Assembly: GCA_003024785.1 (NCBI GenBank)
Contig: PUQB01000056.1
Span: 420,501-484,500 of the forward strand
Source of the DNA: Selaginella tamariscina
Taxonomy: Eukaryota; Streptophyta; Lycopodiopsida; Selaginellales; Selaginellaceae
Direction of reading: 5' to 3'
DNA: 64,000 bases
The position numbers and the translations under genes were made by a program. Below the pieces are notes generated by a model. It was not told where the DNA came from. It saw nothing but the letters and a program-made list of their open reading frames with translations, and ran no database searches. How positions within the stretch are numbered: position 1 is the first letter of the stretch; each line of letters begins with the position of its first letter. Shown here piece after piece: positions 45,683-55,137 of this stretch.

Positions 45683-46631
45683 GACCTCATCCTGCCTCAT
45701 AAGTCAATGAGAGACCCTCAAGTTGGGACGACATTGGACCATTCTGAACTGCATCAAATATATTAATGTACATTAACAAAGTTGTTGGTATTTACACTCG
45801 GGCTGTTGCTATTTGTTCAAGCCAATAATGAGTACATCGTATTTGACTCCACACCTAGGTCCTCGTAACTGACTTCTCCAGTAAATATAAGCACCGACGT
45901 GTTAGAATAATTTCTTAGAACTGTCTTTACAATGTGAAGAGGAAGACAAGCAAGTGATAAGTGAACCATTGCAACTACAAGGAAAAGCCATGTGAAAATG
46001 TATCCGTATCTTGGATAAAAGCTCCACGCTCTCGTTGATACTGGGAGTTGCATTAGAAACACTGAATCTGATGAACCTTCCCTGTGAAACACATTTTACG
46101 TACATATAAATATGCTTTCTTCCACCCACGCATACCTGTAATCAAATACTTGATTGTATGGGTTGATAATGTCACTGATACCTCCAGTTGAGCATCTAAA
46201 CCAAGTAAAACCATTCTCTATTTCCCGCAACGACTCACCTTCATATAAACGTGGCCCAGTAGTCCCCATGTAGCAGCAGGTTGCAACATGAGATCTACCT
46301 GTATATAAAGTTATATTATAAACATATCACAAAACGCGAACTGTTTGTATTTTTCTTCACCTTTTCTGTCCAGCTTGACGAATGTAGTCTGGAAAATCAA
46401 AATCAAAGCAAATGGAACCTCCAATTCTTCCCAGCTCGGTATCAACAAATGGCATTTCCAGCTTTCCTGGAGTTACATCGTCCTCAACGAATATAACTGG
46501 ATGAGCTTTCTTGTAACTAAACCTATGGATCCATTGGGTAAAACAAGGTTAAACATGTTATAGCTCAAGTTGGTTTCAACCTCAAAGTAAGTATAAGTCA
46601 CACCAAGAACAGCTTTGTGGTCAGCAACTTT

Positions 46632-46831
46632 TGTTGAGATATCCAGCGTGGAGTCCAAGCTGGAAGAATAGTTATATATGGTTTAGACCATATATAGCTT
46701 AGGCCATATATACTTATGGAGAACTACCATATATAGTTATAAAGAAACTGTATAAATAGTATCCAGAAATACAAAAACATAGGTTAGTTGATATTTGGCT
46801 CGGCTCATGCTTTAACACCTTTTTCATAACA
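46632..46831 (+). repeat. E7 5' LTR (200 bp)
   Basis: Carries interlocking palindromes of TATATGG/CCATATA between 46670 and 46745 and a TATA box TATAAATA at 46751-46758. The 3' LTR is 11 bp shorter after TATAAATAGT and has a handful of substitutions. Confidence 0.95.
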
Positions 46832-46844
46832 TGGTATCAGAGTC
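46832..46844 (+). other. E7 primer-binding site (initiator Met tRNA)
   Basis: TGGTATCAGAGTC begins at the base after the LTR and matches the plant initiator-Met tRNA primer site TGGTATCAGAGCC at 12 of 13 positions. Confidence 0.9.
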
Positions 46845-46936
46845 AAGAACAATAGCAGTTCAAGGCAGCAAGTGTAGTTCGTGGAACGTTATATCTCCTC
46901 AAGAACAGTTAGTTACTGACAGACATACTTGAGAAC

Positions 46937-47606
46937 ATGACGACAAGCCACAAATCAATCCCAATTATAGTCTTTGATGGGCATGACTTTGAGAACTGGT
47001 AGCAAGAAATCTCGTTTGTTATGATGCGTGACAATTGTTTACGAATTGCAGATGGCAGTGAGGTAAAACCTCAAACGAACCCAGAAGATTGGTAGGTTCA
47101 CATGACAAAGTGTTGTCACTAATGGGAATTGGGCTTGGTAGACATCACCACCATCACCTGGATCTAAGCAAGTCAGCTTTTGAGAATTGGACAAAGTTGA
47201 AGGCGATTTTTGATAATTAGGTATGGAAGGAGAGATCCGTGGTATCGTTGAAAGGAAAGTTTTTTAAGCTCGAGTTTGGTCCCACAGAACCAGCATCTGT
47301 GTTCCTCAAAAGAATGAAGTCCATTCTTGCTCAGCTCACTGCTCTCGAACAGACCATTTCAGATATAGACAAAACCACGGTGCTTCTCGGGGCCTTGACT
47401 AGGCCATACCACATGACTCTCAAGACGACATTGGAGAATACATCAGGGATGTCTTATCAGGAGATTCAAACTGCAGTCATCAACCATGATCCAAATCCTC
47501 AAGCAGACATAACTAGCAGTAAGGTGGGACATTCTCAAGTCCTCTTCACTTCGAGCCAATTCAAAAAAAAACCAACTTCAATCCATAGTCAGTGAGGAGT
47601 GGGAGT
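46937..47606 (+). pseudogene. gag: E7 gag, part 1
   Basis: Starts MTTSHKSIPIIVFDGHDFEN, then W and a stop; the Copia gag pattern F-x-G-x-(D/N)-(F/Y)-xxW is visible. After more stops, an open piece (47239-47595) reads LKGKFFKLEFGPTEPASVFL, LTALEQTISDIDKTTVLLGA and TYQEI-like MSYQEIQTAV, matching the UBN2/gag family. E8 interrupts it after GGAGT (47602-47606); it resumes at 53808. Confidence 0.85.
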
Positions 47607-47830
47607 TGTCACAACCCGATGATGCAGGATACAGGTTTCCGATACAGGATACAGGATGCAGGATTTCGGATACAGGATACGGGTTACAGGATATGCCTGC
47701 AGGATATTCCTACAGGATATACCTATAGGATATTCCTATAGGATATGCCTATAGGATATGCTACAGGATATGCCTAGAGGATAAGGGACACTATTCTTAG
47801 ATCATGACTAGATTAGCTTGGAGTTGTGAG

Positions 47831-47838
47831 CATAAAAG
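47831..47838 (+). promoter_or_regulatory. E8 LTR TATA box
   Basis: CATAAAAG sits 31 bases before CAGTTACTATCAA (47862), the leader stretch complementary to the primer site. That spacing is what is expected between a TATA box and a transcript start. The same layout occurs in the 3' LTR (53470-53477 and 53501). Confidence 0.65.
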
Positions 47839-47861
47839 CTCCGACCTAATTGTTGTACAAT

Positions 47862-47874
47862 CAGTTACTATCAA
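47862..47874 (+). other. E8 self-primer: predicted transcript 5' end
   Basis: CAGTTACTATCAA is the exact reverse complement of TTGATAGTAACTG at 48165-48177. In Tf1 the first 11 bases of the RNA fold back on the primer site and are cleaved to prime minus-strand synthesis. I infer the same role here from the complementarity and the distance to the TATA box. Confidence 0.72.
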
Positions 47875-48164
47875 CACCAGTCATTCTACGATTATTCTTG
47901 TTCTTGTCTTGTCTTGTTCTTGTCTTACTCTTTGCCTCCTGCTCCTGTCTTGCTCTGGATCCTGTCCTGTTCCTATCTTGTTCCTGGATCCTATCCTGCT
48001 TCCTGTCTGTCCCGGATCCTATCCTGATCCTGTCCTGCTCCTGGATCCGTCCTGTTCCTGTTCCTGTTCCTGTTCCTGTCCTGCTCTCGGTCCTGTTCCT
48101 GAGTCAAGCCTTCCTGTTCCGGAATCCTACTCGCTTCCTGGTTCCTGGATCGTGGCTTGACAGT

Positions 48165-48177
48165 TTGATAGTAACTG
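48165..48177 (+). other. E8 self-priming primer-binding site
   Basis: TTGATAGTAACTG begins two bases after the LTR end at 48162. It pairs perfectly over 13 bases with 47862-47874 and has no resemblance to the CCA-end complement of any tRNA (no TGG at the start). Confidence 0.75.
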
Positions 48178-48258
48178 CTTTCATAGCTCTTTTTCCCAGC
48201 TACTTTTTTTTCCTTGATTCTTTTCCTTCGTTTTTCTCCTTTCTTTCTTTCATAGATC

Positions 48259-49250
48259 ATGGCTGATTTTGAGCACTTTCAACGCGAGCACCAAATGTTG
48301 CTTCATGAGCTGGCCACTTTGCGCCAAGTGGTCACCGATCTGCAAGGCTCCACCCATGCGGCACATGCAGCTGCTGATGCATCCTCCAAGGCTGCTGCGC
48401 AGGCTCTCTCTCAGGCATCGGTGGTTCCTTCTTCATCGAACTTTTCTCGGAGCCGAAGATCAGCATGCCAGAGAAGTTCAGTGGCAACCGTGCCGATTTC
48501 CAAGGTTTCCTGAATCAGATCCGGCTCTTGATCCGCATGCAACCACGCCGCTACTCGACGGATGCACAAAAGGTTGGCCTTTTGGCATCCTTACTAAGTG
48601 GATCTCCACGAGCTTGGGTTGCTCCCTTGCTGGAGCGTGACGACCCATTGATGGAAGACTTTGAAGGTTTCGTGGCTGCCTTTGAAGCCTGTTTTGGAGA
48701 TCCTGATAAGTACCGTTCTGCATGCACAAGTTACGGAAGGCTCACACAAGGATCCAGACCAGCTTCCGTTTATGCATCCGAATTCAGCAATTGTGCACGA
48801 ACATTCCATGGGACGAGACTGCATTGATCGAACACTTTCCGTTTTGGGCTGAGGGATGACGTGAAGGACCTTCTCCTTACGTTACCGGATGCTCAAACGT
48901 TAGCGGAGATCATGCAACAGGCCGTTCGCTGCGACAACCGTTTGTTCGAGCGCCGTCAGGAAAAATTCCGTCAGCAGTTCCTGCCAGCCAATCCTGTAGC
49001 CGTAGCACATGTTCCTACGACACCTTCTGGAGCAGTTCCTATGGAGGTTAACAATCCAAGCGTGGCCCACTTTCAACTGCTGAGAAGCAACGTCGTCGGG
49101 GTGAGAACCTATGCTTGTATTGTGGTGCAGCAGGACACAAGGTGGCGGAATGTCCTAATAAAGCCAGAAGTTCAAGACGCGTGAAGCCGAAGCTGAAGTT
49201 CAGTCGGAAAACTTCAATGTCCACTTCGTCTAGGAGCCGCGAAGTTGGAC
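48259..49250 (+). pseudogene. gag: E8 gag, frameshifted
   Basis: Starts MADFEHFQREHQMLLHELAT at ATG 48259, a likely coiled-coil N-terminus. After a frame change near 48440 it reads EPKISMPEKFSGNRADFQGF, LNQIRLLIRM, VGLLASLLSGSPRAWVAPLL and FVAAFEACFGDPDKY, the gag core of this chromovirus group. Another change follows near 48790, then DDVKDLLLTLPD-like sequence. The knuckle at 49112-49153 reads CLYCGAAGHKVAEC and is intact. E5 carries a homologous gag. Confidence 0.9.
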
Positions 49251-49289
49251 GTAGGTGCAGGCTCCATTGGTGCTGCTCATACCATTCCA

Positions 49290-50280
49290 TCACTCAAGTT
49301 TCCTGTACACATTCGCCTCAATAATCGAGAGCTCAAGGAGTTTGCCCTGTTAGACACTGGTGCAAATGCATGTTTCATGGATGACACTTTTGCAGCTCAG
49401 CATGGCATTCCGGTGGTGAAGTTGAAGCGTGCAGTTCCTGTAGAGGTGGCCGATGGTCGTTTGATTGCTTCTGGCGCAGTTACCCACGCTACCACACCTC
49501 TCTCTTGCAGTCATGGTGCATTCAACTGTTCGATTTCCTTCAACTTGATCAAGACTCGGTCGACTCCCATCATTTTTGGCATGCCATGGTTCGTTGTTGC
49601 AAATCCGCAGATCGACTGGAGGTCTAGGACGCTCACGTTTTCCTCTCCAGCAGCCAGGATCAATCCTGTACCTTCCTGCGTGCAGGATACATCCTTGGTG
49701 TCTGAGGCAGTACAAGCTACAGGATTGACCGTGCCTGTTCCTGTACCAGTGTTGAAGACTCCTCCTCGACAGGATTCACCTCATGTCAGTTCCTCAGCAC
49801 ATCCGCAGGCTTTCTCCACTCCTGTAAGTTTGCGGTTCCTGTACAGGGTTCTTCCAATCCTGTATCAGTGTCGAAGGTTCCTCCTCAACAGGATCCACCT
49901 CCTGTTGGTTCGTCAGCACACTCACAGGCTCTCCTCACTCCTGTGCAACCACGGACTTCTGTACAGGATTCTTCCAATCCTGTACACTCGTCAACATCCA
50001 CATTTTCTCCAATCCTGCCTCTTTTGTTACTCTGTTCTGTTCCACCCCCAAGATCCTTCCTCTTTTTCAGTCACAGCTCCCTCCTGCTCCTCTCCGAGTT
50101 CTTACCACTACCATGCATGAACTTACCACTGATCCTGCTCCTTTCCACCTTTTTGCCTTTCAAGTAACTCCTACGTCCTCTTCTACCTTTCCTGTGTCTG
50201 ACTCTCCTGTTTTTCAATCTCCTTCGCCTACTCCTTCTCCTTCTCCTCCTTTCTTCTCTACCATCCAAGTACCACGACTT
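49290..50280 (+). pseudogene. E8 protease and Pro/Ser-rich linker
   Basis: KEFALLDTGANACFMDDTF gives the DTGA active site; IIFGMPWFVVANPQIDW is the C-terminal protease signature. After about 49640 a linker of roughly 200 residues, rich in Ser, Pro, Val and Thr, carries many CCTGTA/CCTGTT repeats (for example 49732-49752, 49824-49870, 49912-49985). The linker is broken by frame changes and has no recognisable domain before RT. Confidence 0.85.
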
Positions 50281-51630
50281 TAAGGACGTTTTTGACAAGC
50301 ACAAGGCTACAGTTCTTCCTGTTCACAGGTCCTACGACTGTCCTATTGATCTTGCAGAAGGAAAGACCCACCGTTCGGACCGATTTACGCATTGTCACCC
50401 ACAGAGTTGGAGGTTCTTCGCCAGTACATCGAGGACAACTTGGCATCCGGCTTCATTCGTCACTCAAAGTCCCCTGCAGGAGCGCCATCTTCTTTGTCAA
50501 GAAGAAGGATGGGAGCTTACGTTTGGTTGTGGACTACAGGGGTTTGAATCAAGCTACCATTCGGAATCGGTACCCGTTGCCATTGATCCCGGAACTTCTC
50601 GATCGGCTGCGAGGAGCAAAGGTGTTCACGAAGATCGACTTACGAGGGGCCTACAACCTTGTACGGATTCGTCCCGGCGATGAGTGGAAGACTGCCTTTC
50701 GTACAAGGTATGGACACTTCGAGTACACGGTGATGCCTTTCGGCCTTACCAATGCCCCAGCCGTGTTCCAACACATGGTGAACGACATCTTTCGTGACTT
50801 CTTGGACCAGTTTGTGGTGATCTACCTCGACGACATTTTGATTTTCTCCAAGGACCAGGCGGCACATGACAAGCATGTACGGTTGGTTCTACAGCGGCTT
50901 CGTGAGCATGGCTGTATGCGAAGTTGGAGAAGTGTTTTTTCGATAGGGATTCTGTGGAGTTCTTGGGCTACATCGTCTCTCCTGCTGGCGTTTCCATGGA
51001 CATGCACAAGGTGAAGACCATCGTGGAGTGGGAGAGGCCCAAGTCTGTACGAGATGTACAATGTTTCCTTGGCTTTGCAAACTTCTACAGGCGATTCATA
51101 CAGGACTTCTCCAAGCGTGTACTTCCACTCACGGAACTCACCAAGCGCACAGAGGTTTTCTCTTGGTCCGACAAGGCGGAACATGCATTCACAACACTCA
51201 AGGACACCTTCACGACAGCTCCGATTTTAGCACATCCTGATCCTTCTCGTCCTTTCTTCGTTGAAGCAGATGCCTCGGATTTTGCAGTAGGATCCGTCCT
51301 ATCGCAAGTTGGAGAGGACAAGTTGCTTCATCCTGTAGCTTTTCACTCTCGTAAGTTCCTGTCGGCGGAGATCAATTACGAGATTCATGACAAGGAACTC
51401 AAGGCCATTGTGGATTCGTTTGAGGAGTGGCGGCATTTCCTGGAAGGTGCTGCACATCCTGTACAAGTTCTTACGGATCACAAGAACCTGGAGTACTTTC
51501 AAACGGCTCGAGTTCTCAGTCGGCGACAGGCTAGGTGGGCAGTTCCTATCACGTTTTGACTTCGTCATCGTCTACAGGCCCGGTTTTCGGAATGGCAAGG
51601 CGGACGCATTGTCTAGGCGCTCTACCTTGC
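50281..51630 (+). pseudogene. E8 reverse transcriptase-RNase H
   Basis: RT shows [72 protein letters not shown] and [13 protein letters not shown], the YLDD catalytic box. A frame change lies near 50910, then [20 protein letters not shown] and FLGFANFYRRFIQDFS. RNase H shows FFVEADASDFAVGSVLSQVG, YEIHDKELKAIVDSFEEWRH, VLTDHKNLEYF and, after another change, GKADALSRRS (51594-51625). The [10 protein letters not shown] and YLDD forms fit the Tf1/sushi-like side of the chromoviruses. Confidence 0.93.
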
Positions 51631-51639
51631 CACCAAGCC

Positions 51640-53007
51640 CGGGCGATCCTGCATTTGACTGTCAAAGGCAAGTGTTGTTGGGTCCTGATCGATTCCGGCT
51701 TGCGGCACTGCAGGTTCATCAGGCTCCAGCAAATTCAACACTCCTACAGGACGTCCGTTCGCAGTTGGCTACAGACGACTTGGCAAAGAATGTGTTCTCA
51801 CACATTCATCCTGACGTTGCAAGTTCCTCTTCCTCCAGTTCCCGTCCAGACTACAACCTGTTCACCATACAGGATGGACTCCTGTACCGGGAAGGTCTCC
51901 TGTACGTTCCTGTTGGTGTTTGCAGGACTCGTGTGGTACAGGATTGTCATGATACCCCGGCTACAGGACATTTTGGTGTGGCCAAGACAGTTGAGTTGGT
52001 GACTCGCAACTATTGGTGGCCTGGGTTGCGAGGTTTTGTGGAAAGGTTTGTACGGAGTTGTGACACCTGCAACAGGTCGAAGATGCCTCATCATGCACCC
52101 TCTGGTCTTCTTCGTCCTTCCTTCTGCTCCTTGGAGATCCATTTCTATGGATTTCCTCACAGATCTTCCTCCTTCTCGTGGATTCGATGCAGTTCTTGTG
52201 GTGGTTGACCGTTTCACCAAGCAGGCTCATTTCCTACCCTGCAACAAGACAGCTACAGGTCAGACAACTGCCGAGTTGGTGATCCGTGAGGTGTTCCGAC
52301 ATCATGGTCTTCCTGAGAGCATTGTTTCCGATCGAGGTCCACAATTCATGTCCAAGTTTTGGCGAGAGCTTCTTCGGAGTCTACAGGTTAAAGCGGATCT
52401 TTCTTCAGGATATCACCCGCAAACTGATGGCAGTCAGAACGCACAATTCAGACCTTGGAGCAATATCTTCGTTGCTTCATCAGTTACCAACAGGATAATT
52501 GGTTGGACCTTCTTCCTATGGCGGAGTTTGCCTACAACAACTCCATTCACGCATCTACAGGCCAGACACCTTTCTTTGCTCTTACAGGCCACCATCCACG
52601 TTTTGACTTTGCTCCTCCTGCTTCTCCTTCTTCCGCTCCTGCAGTACAGGATCGTCCCAGCATCTTCGCAGGTACAGGATGATCTCCAGGTTCATCTTCA
52701 GCAGGCACAGGAACGGTACAAGCATCATGCTGATGCTCACCGTCAGCCGGCACCTGCATACAAGATTGGTGATCTCGTGTGGCTTCTTCGTCGACACATT
52801 CGCACCAACAGGCCTTCTTCTAAGTTGGATTTTCAACGATTGGGCCCTTACAGGATCGTGGCGGAGGTAAATCCTGTAGCTTTCCGACTCGAGTTACCAT
52901 CCACGGTGAAACTTCATCCTGTGTTTCACACCTCCTTGTTGGAGCCGTATCATCCTTCTTCTCTTCCTGGTCGTGCTTCTTCTCCTCCCCCTCCTGTGGT
53001 CATTGCT
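51640..53007 (+). pseudogene. E8 integrase
   Basis: The zinc region reads HDTPATGHFGVAKTVELVTR, then FVRSCDTCNRSK (HHCC complete). The core has SISMDFLTDLPPSRGFDAVL (first Asp), VVDRFTKQAHFLP and SIVSDRGPQFMSKFW (second Asp). The Glu box is recovered one frame over as [14 protein letters not shown] at 52432-52472. [19 protein letters not shown] follows in that frame. The C-terminal domain has FQRLGPYRIVAEVNPVAFRL and HPVFHTSLLEPYHPS (52836-52965). Two or three frame changes break it. Confidence 0.92.
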
Positions 53008-53216
53008 GGTGAACCTGAGTACGAAGTTGCAGCCATCCTTGATTCTCGTCTTCATCCCGCCAACTTCAATACTTGGTGGATTGGAAAGGTTATTTGCCTA
53101 CCGATCGCACTTGGGAACCTGCATCCAACTTACTCCATGCTTCTTCCAAAGTTGCTGCCTTCCATCGGCATTATCCTGCTAAACCAGGTCCTAAGACTCG
53201 TGGAACTCGTCCTTAG
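53008..53216 (+). pseudogene. E8 chromodomain
   Basis: Begins EPEYEVAAILDSRLH and, one frame over, continues QYLVDWKGYLPTDRTWEP with ASNLLHA, then a basic tail KPGPKTRGTRP and TAG at 53214-53216. The aromatic-cage type residues (Tyr, Trp, Trp) are present. A single frame change near 53070 splits it. In chromoviruses this domain guides integration to chromatin with particular histone marks. The stop lies 11 bases before the 3' LTR. Confidence 0.9.
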
Positions 53217-53227
53217 GGAGGAGGTGC

Positions 53228-53807
53228 TGTCACAACCCGATATGCAGGATACAGGTTTCCGGATACAGGATACAGGATGCAGGATTTCGGATACAGGATA
53301 CGGGTTACAGGATATGCCTGCAGGATATTCCTACAGGATTACCTATAGGATATTCCTATAGGATATGCCTATAGGATATGCTACAGGATATGCCTAGAGG
53401 ATAAGGGACACTATTCTTAGCTCATGCTAGATGATTAGACTCATGACTAGATTAGCTTGGAGTTGTGAGCATAAAAGCTCCGACCTAATTGTTGTACAAT
53501 CAGTTACTATCAACACCAGTCATTCTACGATTATTCTTGTTCCTTGTTCTTGTCTTGTTCTTGTCTTACTCTTTGCCTCCTGCTCCTGTCTTGCTCTTGG
53601 ATCCTGTCTAGTTCCTATCTTGTTCCTGGATCCTATCCTGCGCTTTCCTGTCTTGTCCGGATCCTATCCTGATCCTGTCCTGCTCCTGGATCCGTCCTGT
53701 TCCTGTTCCTGTTCCTAGTTCCTGTCCTGCTCTCGGTCCTGTTCCTGAGTCAAGCCTTCCTGTTCCGGAATCCTACTCGCTTCCTGGTTCCTGGATCGTG
53801 GCTGACA
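53228..53807 (+). repeat. E8 3' LTR (580 bp)
   Basis: Starts after GGGAGGAGGTGC and ends GGCTGACA, then the GGAGT duplication. The minisatellite spans 53243-53404; the 13-nt self-primer copy is at 53501-53513. It has about 20 extra bases near 53425-53444 (CTCATGCTAGATGATTAGA) relative to the 5' LTR. Confidence 0.93.
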
Positions 53808-54366
53808 GGAGTAGTGCTTCACACTATAAAGGCAGCAGTAGCAAAAATAGGCAGGACATTCCACCGTCAAAGCTTGGACCATGCAACTACTGCAAGAAGA
53901 TGGGGCATTTTGCCAAGAGTTGTCCAGACAAGGCAGCAGGAAAACCACGAGCAAGTGAACTGAAGAAAAAGGGCAATCAGCGGATGGCCCTCATGGTAAC
54001 CACTAACCTTAGTCCTTTCGAAGAAGAAAATATCCTCTAGTTGGACAGTTGTGCCAATGTTCACTGTACTCCAATATTTGCCTCTTTTAAGACATATCAG
54101 GCAATCCCAGTGGGAGAAGGAGTCTACACGGGAGATCATCGACCATTGAGCATTATAGGAGTCAGGACAGTAGAGATTCAACTCCAGAACGGTGAGATTG
54201 TCAACCTTCGACAGGTTCACTATGTCCCCACACTCAGCGAAACTCTTATCTCAGTTGGGAAGATAACAGATGCCGGTTGGAAAGGTCAAATCAATAAGGA
54301 CAAGATCACTTACACTGACAAGCAAAGAAATAGTAGCACGTGGCCAAAGACATGCTGGGAACTATA
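53808..54366 (+). pseudogene. E7 gag part 2, zinc knuckle and protease
   Basis: Continues E7 gag after E8. The knuckle is CNYCKKMGHFAKSC (53884-53925), intact. After LSPFEEENIL and a stop comes LDSCANVH, the protease active site with DSGA changed to DSCA. VEIQLQNGEIVNLRQVHYVP and LSETLISVGKITDAGW follow, the normal C-terminal Copia protease pattern. It would cut the polyprotein; the changed motif and the stop suggest it is dead. Confidence 0.9.
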
Positions 54367-55137
54367 GGCTAGACGCCACATTGGTGAGAAGATCTTCTCC
54401 ACAACTCTTCAACGATGGCATCAACGATTGGGACATGCAAATGAAGCAGCGATTCGAGCTGTAGCTAGGGACCAAGACCAGCTTTCAGACTTTCAAGTAC
54501 TTAAAGATAACCTTGAGTTCTGTGAGGCATGCTGTTTTGGAAGACAAAATAGGCAACCGTTCCCAGTGAGGGCATTTGCTGTAAGACCACTCAACCTCTA
54601 GAATTAGTGCACACAGACGTGTGTGGACCAATGCATGTTCAGTCATTGAACAAAAGGAGGTATTTTGTGACGTTTATAGATGATTATACTCGTTACACAG
54701 TGGTGAAATTCTTGATTAACAAATCAGAAGTAGCAAAAATGTTTTGGCTATATAAGATTGCTGTAGAAAACGTGTGGCAGAATTTGAAAACCGTGTACTT
54801 AGGAGTGATAAAGGTGGGGAGTATCAAGCAAGTGTGCTCAAGAAGTTGTGCGAAGAATCTGGATTCAGCACAGTTTACAGCCCCATACTCAGCTCAGCAA
54901 AATGGAGTGGCAGAAAGAATGAATCGAACTCTAGTGGAGACGACAAGATGCATGCTTATGCATGCAGGAACATCGCTCAATTATTGGGCAGAGGCCTTAA
55001 GCACAACCAGCTACATCCGGAATCGACTTCCTGCAAGCAGCATTGGTGGAGAAGTTCCATTCACCTGGTGGACTGGGAAGCGAGTCAGTTTAAAACACCT
55101 CCGTGTGTTGGGTGCCTGGCATATGCACACGTTCTAG
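54367..55137 (+). pseudogene. E7 integrase
   Basis: The pre-integrase zinc region reads WHQRLGHANEAAIRAV (54410) and FCEACCFGRQNRQPF. The core has LVHTDVCGPMHVQSLNKRRY (first Asp), FVTFIDDYTRYTVV and, in another frame, RSDKGGEY (second Asp; 54798-54821). The Glu box is PYSAQQNGVAERMNRTLVET (intact). It ends LKHLRVLGAWHMH, close to the usual LRVFGC-AYAHV, which is found in the neighbouring frame. Two frame changes and one stop at 54601 break it. Confidence 0.92.

Larger units (their letters stand above)
47607..48162 (+). repeat. E8 5' LTR (556 bp) with ACAGGATAT minisatellite
   Basis: Positions 47624-47783 are an array of 10-13 bp units of the form (A/T)ACAGGATA(T/C) and TATAGGATAT. Then comes a promoter-like part with CATAAAAG, and a pyrimidine-rich leader with repeated CCTGTT/TCCTGGATCC (47930-48150), including CCTGTT five times at about 48053-48082. 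Confidence 0.93.
47607..53807 (+). mobile_element. E8: self-priming chromovirus (Tf1/Tcn1-like), nested in E7
   Basis: LTRs TGTCACAACCCGA...TTGACA at 47607-48162 and 53228-53807, flanked by a perfect GGAGT duplication (47602-47606 and 53808-53812) within E7 gag. Inside are gag, CCHC knuckle, protease, RT with YLDD, RNase H, integrase and a C-terminal chromodomain. There is no TGG-type tRNA primer site; instead a 13-nt match to its own leader lies just after the 5' LTR. The two LTRs differ mainly by small indels and one insertion of about 20 bp, so this is the youngest layer of the nest. Frameshifts occur in gag, pol and integrase. Confidence 0.95.

Noticed and set aside
47624-47783. CRISPR-like array
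   Set aside because: Units are only 10-13 bp with no regular unique spacers, and lie inside an LTR.
47991-48266. Plus and minus open frames in the E8 leader rich in Cys/Leu/Ser or Arg/Asn
   Set aside because: They follow from the CCTGTT/TCCTGGATCC repeats in the LTR leader; low complexity and overlapping in several frames.
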